From contig JAFUSQ010000036.1 of NCBI GenBank assembly GCA_017467605.1, positions 1 to 64,000 on the forward strand: 64,000 nucleotides of DNA. Reading direction: 5' to 3'. The DNA is from a bacterium. Lineage in GTDB: Bacteria; Cyanobacteriota; Vampirovibrionia; Gastranaerophilales; Gastranaerophilaceae. Shown here piece after piece: positions 17,074-24,566 of this stretch. The number at the start of each line of letters is the position of its first letter. The first letter of the stretch is position 1. A program made the position numbers and the translations under genes. The notes beneath the pieces were generated by a model. The model had not been told where the DNA came from, searched no databases, and saw only the letters and a program-made list of their open reading frames with translations.

Positions 17074-18141
17074 ATGAAAGTTTTAGTGGGATTGTCAGGC
17101 GGAGTTGATTCATCTGTGGCAGCTTTGATTTTAAAACAGCAAGGGTATGATGTAATCGGTGCAACAATGTCAATTTGGGGTAAAGACGGCATGGCATTAA
17201 AATCAGGTCATAAAAATGCATGTTATGGGCCTGACGAAAAAGAAGATATTGAGCAAGCCCGCAAAATCGCAGAACAAATAGGAATACCATATTATGTATT
17301 TAATTGTGTTGAGCAATATGAAAAAATCGTTTTAGAAAATTTTAAATCAGAATATATACAAGGCAGAACTCCAAATCCTTGCGTTTGGTGTAATGCTCTT
17401 GTGAAATTCGGCGTTCTTCCGCATATGGCAAAACTTAACGGTATAGATTTTGATAAATTTGCGACGGGTCATTATGCAAGAGTTGAAGAAGAAAACGGCA
17501 GATATCTTTTAAAACGCGCTATTGCTCCGAATAAAGATCAATCATATTTTCTTTACAGATTAAAGCAGGAACAATTATCAAATATAATTCTTCCTCTTGG
17601 GGGTTATACAAAAGATGAAATCAGAAAAATTGCACAAAATAACGGTTTGGAGGTTGCTCAAAAACCTGACAGTCAGGATTTTTATGATGGTGATTACAAT
17701 GAACTTTTAGGAATTGATGAAAAAGAAGGTAATATTGTTGATACACAAGGCAATATTTTGGGAAAACATAAAGGGATTTGGAATTATACCATAGGTCAGC
17801 GCAAAGGTATCGGTGTTTCTTCAACTGAACCGTTATATGTTCTGGAACTTCGTAAAAATACTAATGAAGTTGTTATTGGACCTGCTGATAAGACGTTCAA
17901 AAAATCTCTTACGGCAGTAAATTTGAATTGGATAGGAATTGAAAATTTATTAAAACCTATGAATGTGACTGCGAAAATTCGTTCAACTCAGCAGCCGGCA
18001 GAAGTAAAAATTATTCCGAACGGAGATAAGGTCATTGCTGAATTCGAACAATTACAAAAATCAATAGCTATAGGACAATCGGTAGTATTTTATGAGGGTG
18101 ATACTGTTCTTGGCGGGGGTGTGATTGATAGTGTTCAATAA
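17074..18141 (+). CDS. mnmA: tRNA-specific 2-thiouridylase MnmA
   Basis: ATP-dependent thiolation of U34 in tRNA Lys/Glu/Gln. PP-loop GLSGGVDSSVAALIL (6-20), catalytic region GRTPNPCVWCNALVKFG, FATGHYAR, DQSYFLYRL and IGQRKGIGV are all present; length 355 is usual. Odd: the second catalytic cysteine, normally in DSxxICF, is absent; the segment reads KPDSQDFYDG. The first site instead carries a CxxC pair (NPCVWC), so sulfur transfer would have to use this pair or a cluster. Start 17074 (AAAGGA upstream) is preferred over the in-frame ATG at 17017. Confidence 0.92.
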   Translation: MKVLVGLSGGVDSSVAALILKQQGYDVIGATMSIWGKDGMALKSGHKNACYGPDEKEDIEQARKIAEQIGIPYYVFNCVEQYEKIVLENFKSEYIQGRTPNPCVWCNALVKFGVLPHMAKLNGIDFDKFATGHYARVEEENGRYLLKRAIAPNKDQSYFLYRLKQEQLSNIILPLGGYTKDEIRKIAQNNGLEVAQKPDSQDFYDGDYNELLGIDEKEGNIVDTQGNILGKHKGIWNYTIGQRKGIGVSSTEPLYVLELRKNTNEVVIGPADKTFKKSLTAVNLNWIGIENLLKPMNVTAKIRSTQQPAEVKIIPNGDKVIAEFEQLQKSIAIGQSVVFYEGDTVLGGGVIDSVQ

Positions 18142-18228
18142 TTGAATAGTTAATTCTCCAAGTCGGGAGTTGTGAAATTTTTTCGGTGTTTGTAATAATA
18201 TGATGTATGTAAATAAAAGGAGTTATTT

Positions 18229-18636
18229 ATGAGCAGAAAATCATTAATTACAATCTTAGCTATTTTGGTTATCCCGGTAGTTGCATTTTGGGGTTTAACT
18301 TTTAACAAAGAAGATTCAACTGCTGCAGTTGCCGTTACGCAGATACAAAACACAGGCAAACCCCAAGTTATAAAATTTTCATCAACAATGTGTCTTGAAT
18401 GTAAAGAAGTAGAAAAAGTCTTTGAAGAACTTTTACCTCAATATAAAGACAAAATTACTTATACAGAAATTATTGTTGACAGCCGTAACGATATGAAAAA
18501 TAATTTAATTAAAAAATATAATGTTCAACTTGTTCCGACAGTAATAATGTTAAATTCTGACGGTACTCAAAATACTCGTATTGAAGGTGCAAGATCTAAA
18601 GAAGATTTTGAACAATGTATTAAAGGTTTGAAATAA
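18229..18636 (+). CDS. Membrane-anchored thioredoxin-like protein
   Basis: 135 residues: an N-terminal membrane anchor (about 5-26, LITILAILVIPVVAFWGLTF), then a thioredoxin fold with redox pair CLEC (about 55-58) and cis-Pro loop LVPTVIML. It would face the outside of the cytoplasmic membrane. The stop overlaps the start of a CcdA-like gene by one base, so this is a thiol-reducing couple in which CcdA passes electrons to the thioredoxin. Substrates are unknown; cytochrome c maturation genes are not adjacent. Shine-Dalgarno AAAGGAG upstream. Confidence 0.85.
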   Translation: MSRKSLITILAILVIPVVAFWGLTFNKEDSTAAVAVTQIQNTGKPQVIKFSSTMCLECKEVEKVFEELLPQYKDKITYTEIIVDSRNDMKNNLIKKYNVQLVPTVIMLNSDGTQNTRIEGARSKEDFEQCIKGLK

Positions 18637-19328
18637 TGGAGAGTTTAACTCAGATTTTTACAACACAATCAAGTGTTTATATTTTGCTTGGAGCATCATT
18701 TTTAGGCGGATTGATATCTTCTGTTTCTCCTTGTTCTTTGTCAATGCTTCCGTTGATTATAGGATATATCGGCGGGTATTCAGATTCAAAACCTCTAAAA
18801 ACTCTTTTGCAAATGATAATTTTTGTCTTGGGTACAGGGGTTGTTTTTTCAATAATTGGAATAATCTGTGCATTGACAGGCAGGGCATTTGTCGGAAATC
18901 CTTATTTTGCCTTGATTGTTGCTTCAATTATTTTGATTATGGGGCTGAAAATTTTAGAGGTTATCGATTTTGAACTTCCTGTTATGATTAAAGAAATTCC
19001 GCAAAATAATTTTAATAATGATTTAATTTATCCTTTTGTATTGGGTGCGGTTTTTGCGATAATAGGAACCCCATGTTCAACCCCAATTTTGGCAGGTATA
19101 ATGGGTTTTGCTTCAATTTCGGCAAATATCCCTCAAGCAGTTTTGATGTTGTTTTTATTTTCAATAGGTCAAGGGTTGATATTGATTCTTGCGGGCTTTA
19201 TCACCTCTAAAATAAAGACGAGCGAAAATTTTTATAAAGCCTCTGAAACTATTATGAAAATTAGCGGAGTCTTGTTGATTTTGGTTGCGTTATTTATATA
19301 CTATAAAATGTTTAGCGCGGTAATTTAA
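18636..19328 (+). CDS. CcdA/DsbD-like thiol-disulfide transporter
   Basis: A 230-residue membrane protein with six predicted helices. Two conserved cysteine motifs lie in the membrane: SPCSLSMLPLIIGYI (helix 1) and GTPCSTPILAGIMG (helix 4), as in CcdA. It carries reducing equivalents from cytoplasmic thioredoxin to the exported thioredoxin encoded just upstream (ATGA-type one-base overlap). It converges on the pilin gene with no gap. Confidence 0.88.
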   Translation: MESLTQIFTTQSSVYILLGASFLGGLISSVSPCSLSMLPLIIGYIGGYSDSKPLKTLLQMIIFVLGTGVVFSIIGIICALTGRAFVGNPYFALIVASIILIMGLKILEVIDFELPVMIKEIPQNNFNNDLIYPFVLGAVFAIIGTPCSTPILAGIMGFASISANIPQAVLMLFLFSIGQGLILILAGFITSKIKTSENFYKASETIMKISGVLLILVALFIYYKMFSAVI

Positions 19329-20351
19329 TTACCAAGGGTAATCTTTTTCAATTCTCCAGCCCGCGCGTCTGATTTTTTCGGCACACGTATAACCATAACC
19401 GTTTTTAGAACAGTCTGAGTTCAGCTCATCATCTGTCATTCCATATCCATAAAAACTTACTCTAGCCCCAAAATTATCTTCTATTCTTACAAATCTAAAC
19501 AAATCTCGTCCGTATTTATTTGGTAATTCACCGCCATTTATGTCTATAAAAATATCATTCTGTTTCTGAACAATATCTCCACCACCTGTCATAATAATAT
19601 ATACCATACCATCGTGTGTATAAAATGCAGTCCTTAAATTATTTAGTACAACATGAAGCCCATTTCTTGTTCCATTTGCATTTTTATAAGGTTGTGCATT
19701 GTTGTAACCGCATTTTTGGTAGGTATTACAATATTGAAGCATTTTAATATACGGCTGCCAATATTTTTTAAAATACGCTTCACTTCCCATATCAAATGAA
19801 TTTTCAGGTTCACCCTGTTCGTCAAATGATAGTCTATAAGCCTGATTTATTACTGAAATTCCTTTTTGTAATTTAGTAACAGTTGCACGTTTTTGATGTT
19901 CTTGGATTAAGTTTGGAATAGTCATTGCACTGACAACTCCGATTATGCCGATGGTTATCAAGACTTCAGCGAGCGTAAACCCCGCGGAGCGCAGTAGTCG
20001 TGGAGTCTTGCCAAAGTTAGCAGCAGAATACCCACTCTCTTGCCCGACTCGCATTAAACAGGTATCGCTCACGCTTTCACCTTCTGCTCGTCGGGCGTTC
20101 CGGTGAGGAGTAAAGGCTGCTTTTTTAAAGTGGATAAGTTGATAAGTAGATGAGTTGATAAGTTCTTTACGGTTATTATTCCCTCTGTCATTGCGAGGAG
20201 TGAAGCAACGTGGCAATCCAAACTGCCCCCTCACCCTTACCCTCTCCCGTATGGCGAGGAAATTACATTTACCCCTGTCATGCTGTACTTGCTTCAGGGT
20301 CTGCTTAATCTCTGATTTTAAATTCTTATTATTATAAAAAATATGAACCAT
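19329..20351 (-). CDS. Type IV pilin-like protein with repeat-expanded leader (pilin 1)
   Basis: The mature part is a pilin/pseudopilin: cleavage motif SAGFTLAEVLITIGIIGVV at 122-140, helix, then a Cys-containing globular domain ending DYPW. The frame is open for 123 residues before the motif, far longer than any working prepilin leader. That extension translates REP-like modules and a short direct repeat (about 20117-20165). It contains KKAAFT, which looks like the old leader now cut off by an insert. A strong promoter places the transcript start at the ATG at 20351. An internal ATG at 20054 would give a 24-residue leader but has no Shine-Dalgarno. Which start is used is unresolved. It is divergent from an XRE regulator. 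Confidence 0.7.
   Translation of the reverse strand: MVHIFYNNKNLKSEIKQTLKQVQHDRGKCNFLAIRERVRVRGQFGLPRCFTPRNDRGNNNRKELINSSTYQLIHFKKAAFTPHRNARRAEGESVSDTCLMRVGQESGYSAANFGKTPRLLRSAGFTLAEVLITIGIIGVVSAMTIPNLIQEHQKRATVTKLQKGISVINQAYRLSFDEQGEPENSFDMGSEAYFKKYWQPYIKMLQYCNTYQKCGYNNAQPYKNANGTRNGLHVVLNNLRTAFYTHDGMVYIIMTGGGDIVQKQNDIFIDINGGELPNKYGRDLFRFVRIEDNFGARVSFYGYGMTDDELNSDCSKNGYGYTCAEKIRRAGWRIEKDYPW
19968..20033 (-). repeat. Leader cassette shared with pilin 3, copy 1
   Basis: 66 bp that match 37541-37606 with about eight differences. On the minus strand it encodes YSAANFGKTPRLLRSAGFTL-like residues directly before the pilin cleavage site, ending in TGCGCTCCGCGGGGTTTACG. Confidence 0.7.
20186..20305 (-). 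repeat. Composite REP-like unit inside the pilin 1 leader, copy 2
   Basis: Minus-strand order: A-like palindrome, C (ACGGGAGAGGGTAAG), GTGAGGGGGCAG, then D (GGATTGCCACG...CTCGCAATGAC). It matches the unit at 141-205 module for module. It lies in the open frame of pilin 1. Confidence 0.6.
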
Positions 20352-20360
20352 AATACATAT

Positions 20361-20389
20361 ATTATATGATATTAAATACAGTTTATCAA
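20361..20389 (-). promoter_or_regulatory. Promoter of pilin 1
   Basis: Minus strand: TTGATA (20389-20384), exactly 17 nt, TATAAT (20366-20361). The start site would be about 3 nt before the ATG at 20351, giving a nearly leaderless message. Confidence 0.6.
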
Positions 20390-20460
20390 TACTAATACTG
20401 AATTCAAGTTCATTAAATAACCCGAATTAAAATACTAAAATAATAAAAAAGGTAATGTTT

Positions 20461-20775
20461 ATGAATAAAAATGAGTGTCTTGGTGCAAAAATTAAAGCTT
20501 TAAGAAAAGCTAAAAATTTTTCTCAGGAGGTGCTTGCAGAAAAGGCAGATTTAAGTCCCAGACAAGTTGTCAAAATTGAAAATGCTCAATCATCTCCAAA
20601 TATTCAAACTATACAAAAAATTGCATCTGCACTTGGGGTCAGTATTCAACAGATTTTAGATAATGACAGTTACGATTCGCTTGATATTGTTAGAAGCAAA
20701 GCACATTATATTCTTGATAAAATGAGTGAAAATAATTTGCGTTTGGCTTTGCGAATACTTTCTTGTTTTGAATAG
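20461..20775 (+). CDS. XRE-family HTH regulator (a), divergent from pilin 1
   Basis: 104 residues. Helix-turn-helix of the Cro/CI type at about 10-62 (LRKAKNFSQEVLAEKADLSPRQV split by the turn, then ENAQSSPNIQTIQKIASALG), plus a 40-residue helical tail. Start 20461 is chosen over 20455 because AAGGT lies 7 nt before it. It probably controls the divergent pilin gene and itself through the 109-bp gap. Confidence 0.8.
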   Translation: MNKNECLGAKIKALRKAKNFSQEVLAEKADLSPRQVVKIENAQSSPNIQTIQKIASALGVSIQQILDNDSYDSLDIVRSKAHYILDKMSENNLRLALRILSCFE

Positions 20776-20811
20776 ATTTTATAATTTTTTATAAGTTTTT
20801 ATCCTTTTTCC

Positions 20812-20862
20812 TTGTAAAATATCCTTAAGTATTGTAGAATTTGTGTATAAAAGGATATTTTT
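20812..20862 (+). promoter_or_regulatory. ribH promoter with overlapping inverted repeat
   Basis: TTGTAA (20812-20817), 17 nt, TAGAAT (20835-20840). AAAATATCCTT (20817-20827) is repeated inverted as AAGGATATTTT (20852-20862), so the promoter lies between the arms. This could be an operator or a leader hairpin. No FMN riboswitch is present. Confidence 0.5.
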
Positions 20863-20876
20863 AAGGAGTAGGTATT

Positions 20877-21341
20877 ATGAAAACTTTTGAAGGTCAATTG
20901 ACAACTACAGAGGAAGATAGATTTTGTATTATTATATCAAGATTTAACGATTTTATCGGGTCAAAACTTTTATCAGGTGCTATTGATGAATTAAAAAGGC
21001 ATGGTGTCAATGAAAATAATATTGATGTGGTAAAAGTTCCGGGAGCTTTTGAAATCCCTGTTATTGCTCAAAAATGTGCCAAAACAAACAAATATAATGC
21101 GGTTATTACTCTTGGTGCAGTAATTAAAGGTTCAACTCCTCATTTTGATTATGTTAGTGCAGAAGTTTCAAAAGGTGTTTCACAAGTTAGTCTGCAAACT
21201 GGTGTTCCTGTAATATTTGGAGTATTAACTACCGATAATATTGAACAAGCAATTGAAAGAGCAGGAACAAAAGCCGGAAATAAAGGTTCTGATGCTGCTA
21301 AAACCGCTATTGAAATGGCAAATTTAGCAAAATTATTATAG
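20877..21341 (+). CDS. ribH: 6,7-dimethyl-8-ribityllumazine synthase
   Basis: Penultimate step of riboflavin synthesis, joining the pyrimidine intermediate and 3,4-dihydroxy-2-butanone 4-phosphate. Motifs: [44 protein letters not shown] and [16 protein letters not shown] with GNKG. Length 154 is typical. Shine-Dalgarno AAGGAG. No other rib genes are adjacent. Confidence 0.95.
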   Translation: MKTFEGQLTTTEEDRFCIIISRFNDFIGSKLLSGAIDELKRHGVNENNIDVVKVPGAFEIPVIAQKCAKTNKYNAVITLGAVIKGSTPHFDYVSAEVSKGVSQVSLQTGVPVIFGVLTTDNIEQAIERAGTKAGNKGSDAAKTAIEMANLAKLL

Positions 21342-21384
21342 TTTGAAACGTATATTTGTTTTAGGTGTTTATAAGGAGTGAATT

Positions 21385-22278
21385 ATGACAGAAGCAATTA
21401 CCGAATACAGAAACGAAAATACTAAAGACATTGATTTGTTATCAACAATTGATATGGTTCGTAAAATGAATGAAGAAGATCAGATTGTTGCAAAAGTTGT
21501 AGGAGATGAAGCTCCAAATATTGCTATAGCAATTGATATGATTGCAAAAGCTTTTCTAAAAGGAGGCAGATTGTTTTATTTTGGGGCAGGAACTTCAGGC
21601 AGACTTGGTATTTTAGATGCTTCTGAGTGTCCTCCGACATTTAGTGTTGACCGGAATATGGTTCAGGGAATTATTGCAGGCGGTAAAGATGCTATGATTA
21701 CTGCGGTTGAAGGTGCTGAGGATAGTTTTGAAAATGGCAGAAAAGATGCCGAAGTTTTAACTGATAAAGACGTTTGTGTAGTAATTTCTGCAAGCGGAAA
21801 TCCTAAGTATTTGCTTGGAGTTTTGGAACGTGCTGATGAAATCGGTGCTGCAACAATTGGTATTACTTGCAACTCTAAAGGGGCAATAGCTGCTGATGCA
21901 GGTCATGTTATCTGTGCGGAAGTCGGGCCTGAAGTTATTGCGGGTTCCAGCCGTCTTAAAGCCGGTACCGCTCAAAAGATGATTTTAAATATGCTTTCAA
22001 CAGGTTCTATGATTAAAATCGGTAAAACTTATGAAAACTTTATGATAGATTTGAAAGCAAATAACGAAAAATTGAAAGACAGAGCAATAAGAATTGTTTC
22101 ACAAATTGCGCAAGTCTCTCACAGTGAAGCTTTAAGTGCATTGTTAAAGTGTAATTGGGAAATTAAAACTTCAATAATAATGATAAAAATGAACTTGGAA
22201 GCAGAAAATGCGAGATTAGAATTGAGAAAACATGGCGGAGTATTAAGAAAACTTCTTAATTCTCAGGCAAGTGTGTAG
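21385..22278 (+). CDS. murQ: N-acetylmuramic acid 6-phosphate etherase MurQ
   Basis: Cleaves the lactyl ether of MurNAc 6-phosphate to GlcNAc 6-phosphate in cell-wall recycling. The SIS-domain motif FGAGTSGRLGILDASECPPTF and the segments GGKDAMITAVEGAEDS and AGSSRLKAGTAQKMILNMLST are diagnostic. 297 residues, normal length. The product feeds amino-sugar metabolism, as do NanE/NanK further along. Shine-Dalgarno AAGGAG. Confidence 0.95.
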   Translation: MTEAITEYRNENTKDIDLLSTIDMVRKMNEEDQIVAKVVGDEAPNIAIAIDMIAKAFLKGGRLFYFGAGTSGRLGILDASECPPTFSVDRNMVQGIIAGGKDAMITAVEGAEDSFENGRKDAEVLTDKDVCVVISASGNPKYLLGVLERADEIGAATIGITCNSKGAIAADAGHVICAEVGPEVIAGSSRLKAGTAQKMILNMLSTGSMIKIGKTYENFMIDLKANNEKLKDRAIRIVSQIAQVSHSEALSALLKCNWEIKTSIIMIKMNLEAENARLELRKHGGVLRKLLNSQASV

Positions 22279-22295
22279 TTGAGGAGGGATTATAG

Positions 22296-23297
22296 ATGAA
22301 GTTAACGGTACTTGGAGCCGGTTGTTGGGGACTTACTCTTGCTTGGCTTTTGACAGATAATTTTGATGAAGTTACTGTTTGGGGCAGATCTGTTGATTTA
22401 TCACAGGATTTGATTGAAAACAAACACTGTTCAAAACCTTTAGAAGTTCAATTAAGCCAAAAAGTTTATGTAACGTCAAACCTCGCGGAAGCTATTGAAA
22501 ATGCCGACATAATTTTATCAGTTGTTGCAACATCAGGAACTCGTGATGTATGCGAAAATCTTAAAAAAGCCGGTATAAAACCCGAACAAATTTTAGTAAA
22601 TGCTTCAAAGGGTATTGAGCTTCCATCATTAATGCGTATGTCAGAGGTTATCAAAGATGTTTTACCTGAACAAAAACTTGTTATTTTATCAGGTCCTACT
22701 TTAGCAAAAGAAGTGCTTCAAGGTAAACCGACCGCAGCTTGCGTTGCTTGTGAAGATCTTTCTGCTGCAGAATTTGTTCAAAAAGCTATGAATGTTCCAA
22801 GCCGTTTCAGATTATATACAAATACTGATGTTATTGGAGTAGAGCTTGGCGGAAGTTTGAAAAACGTCATTGCAATTGCTTCAGGATTCGCGCATACAAT
22901 GGGGCTTGGTGATAACTGTTCCGGAGCACTTTTAACTCGCGGAATGGCTGAAATTGTTCGTGTAAGCCTTCAACTTGGGGCTAATCCATCAACTCTTTAC
23001 GGATTGTCAGGCATGGGTGATTTAATTGCAACTTGTTCATCTCCTATGTCAAGAAATTATACAGTTGGTTCTATGCTTGCAAAAGGTAAAAAAATAAATG
23101 ATATTTTAGCAGAATTAGGGTCTGTCGCAGAGGGTGTTAAAACATCAAAAGCAATTTGCGAATTGGCTAAAAAATTAGGAATTGAGGTTCCTGTTTCAAA
23201 CGCAATTTATGAAGCGGTTTATACGGATATAACTCCTGATGAATTGTTGTCAAAACTAATGAATAGAAAATTGAAAGAAGAAGAAAGATACGTATAA
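22296..23297 (+). CDS. gpsA: NAD(P)-dependent glycerol-3-phosphate dehydrogenase
   Basis: Makes sn-glycerol 3-phosphate from dihydroxyacetone phosphate for phospholipids. Rossmann motif VLGAGCWGLTLAWLL, catalytic region ELGGSLKNVIAIASG, plus NCSGALLTRGMAEI and GLSGMGDLIATC. Length 333. GAGGAGG stands 8 nt upstream. The stop overlaps the ricT start. Confidence 0.95.
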   Translation: MKLTVLGAGCWGLTLAWLLTDNFDEVTVWGRSVDLSQDLIENKHCSKPLEVQLSQKVYVTSNLAEAIENADIILSVVATSGTRDVCENLKKAGIKPEQILVNASKGIELPSLMRMSEVIKDVLPEQKLVILSGPTLAKEVLQGKPTAACVACEDLSAAEFVQKAMNVPSRFRLYTNTDVIGVELGGSLKNVIAIASGFAHTMGLGDNCSGALLTRGMAEIVRVSLQLGANPSTLYGLSGMGDLIATCSSPMSRNYTVGSMLAKGKKINDILAELGSVAEGVKTSKAICELAKKLGIEVPVSNAIYEAVYTDITPDELLSKLMNRKLKEEERYV

Positions 23298-24223
23298 TGA
23301 AATTTGCAGTACGATATTTGAAAAATACATATTATCCTTTAAATGTACCGGATACTATAACACTGTTCGACGGACAAATGGTTCTTGTCCGTACGGAAAA
23401 AGGCGAAGAAGCCCTAAAAGCTTTTGTTGTCAATTCCCAAATTGAACAGATTTGGAATAAGTCTAAACAAAAACCTGAAGCTTTGAATATAATAAGAGTT
23501 CTTTCACAAAGAGATTTACAAACTCTTGATGATATAAAAAAAGAAGAAGTGGAAGCGTTTTTCAAATGTCAGGCTCTTGTAAAACAACATAAACTTGTAA
23601 TGAATTTGGTTCAATGTCGTATAACTTTTGACAGAAAGAAAATAACTTTTTATTACACTGCTCCTGAAAGGGTTGATTTCAGAGCTTTATTGAAGGATTT
23701 AACTCAAACATTTACAAGAGTCAGAATTGATTTACGACATATTGGTGTTCGTGATGAAACCTCTATTTTAGAGGGTGTTGGACTTTGTGGTCAACCTTTC
23801 TGCTGCTCAAGTTTTTTGAGAAAATTTGCTACAATTAATGTTAAACTTGCAAAAGATCAGGGAATGCCTATTGCACCGGGTAAGATTTCCGGAACTTGCG
23901 GAAGATTGTTGTGCTGCTTAACTTATGAATATTCAAATTATATTGATGCGGCAAAAGGAATGCCTCCGATTGGCTCATCAGTTATGACTGCTGATGGTTT
24001 GGGTAAAGTTTGCTATCTCCAATTTATGAGCGGTAAGGTTGCCGTAAAACTTGAAGATGGAAAGACTAAAGAATTTGATAAAACAGACATTGAAATGGTT
24101 GATGCAGATGTTAACGTAGAAATTGATACTCCTGTGATAAATAATTACGTTGAAGATGATGGTTCAAATATTGATATCAAACAATTAGAGGACGATAGAA
24201 ATAGTTCAACGGGTAATATTTAA
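23297..24223 (+). CDS. ricT: PSP1-domain protein RicT (YaaT-like)
   Basis: 308 residues with a PSP1 domain. Cysteine clusters GQPFCCSSFL and CGRLLCCLTYE are those that hold Fe-S clusters in the RicAFT complex of Firmicutes, which acts in RNA maturation and development. The start overlaps the gpsA stop (TAATG). RicA and RicF partners are not in view. The acidic C-terminus is variable in the family. Confidence 0.85.
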   Translation: MKFAVRYLKNTYYPLNVPDTITLFDGQMVLVRTEKGEEALKAFVVNSQIEQIWNKSKQKPEALNIIRVLSQRDLQTLDDIKKEEVEAFFKCQALVKQHKLVMNLVQCRITFDRKKITFYYTAPERVDFRALLKDLTQTFTRVRIDLRHIGVRDETSILEGVGLCGQPFCCSSFLRKFATINVKLAKDQGMPIAPGKISGTCGRLLCCLTYEYSNYIDAAKGMPPIGSSVMTADGLGKVCYLQFMSGKVAVKLEDGKTKEFDKTDIEMVDADVNVEIDTPVINNYVEDDGSNIDIKQLEDDRNSSTGNI

Positions 24224-24225
24224 TT

Positions 24226-24501
24226 TCAAGTTTCTGTGATGTGAAAATCTTTGCCAAGCTTGGTTTCTACAGCTTTCATAAGTTCTGATACCGGAATTCC
24301 CAGAGCTTCAGATATTCGCCAAAGCATAGTAAGTTTTGGGTCGGTTTTGCCGTTTTCTATTCTGGATAAATTTCCGGAATCCAGTCCATATTCAAATGCG
24401 AGCATAGTCTGAGATTTGTCTTTTAGTGAAATCCTTTTTTCTTTTAAAACCTTTCCGAAAATATTTATTAATTGTAACGTTTTTTCGTCTTTGTATTGCA
24501 T
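24226..24501 (-). CDS. XRE-family HTH regulator (b), divergent from pilin 2
   Basis: 91 residues with one Cro/CI helix-turn-helix (about 15-75; MLAFEYGLDSGNLSRIENGKT region, LWRISEALGIPVSELM). It is clearly related to regulator (c) at 37730 (shared LKEKR, LSRIE/IALLE, TLWK/MLWR and ALG segments). The ATG is 6 nt behind TATACT on the minus strand, so the message is probably leaderless. It sits back to back with pilin 2. Confidence 0.8.
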   Translation of the reverse strand: MQYKDEKTLQLINIFGKVLKEKRISLKDKSQTMLAFEYGLDSGNLSRIENGKTDPKLTMLWRISEALGIPVSELMKAVETKLGKDFHITET

Positions 24502-24546
24502 ACATACAGTATAATTTGTATAATGTTTATATAGCCCTGTATGTAT
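24496..24546 (+). promoter_or_regulatory. Pilin 2 promoter with XRE-type operator
   Basis: TTGCAT (24496-24501), 17 nt, TATAAT (24519-24524, extended by TG). ATACATACAG (24500-24509) and CTGTATGTAT (24537-24546) are perfect inverted repeats that bracket the -10 region. A regulator bound there would cover both divergent start sites. Confidence 0.6.
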
Positions 24547-24566
24547 ACAGGAGAAAAGAGGACGTT

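Noticed and set aside
20776-20876. FMN riboswitch before ribH
   Set aside because: The leader is only about 30 nt, with none of the conserved RFN blocks.
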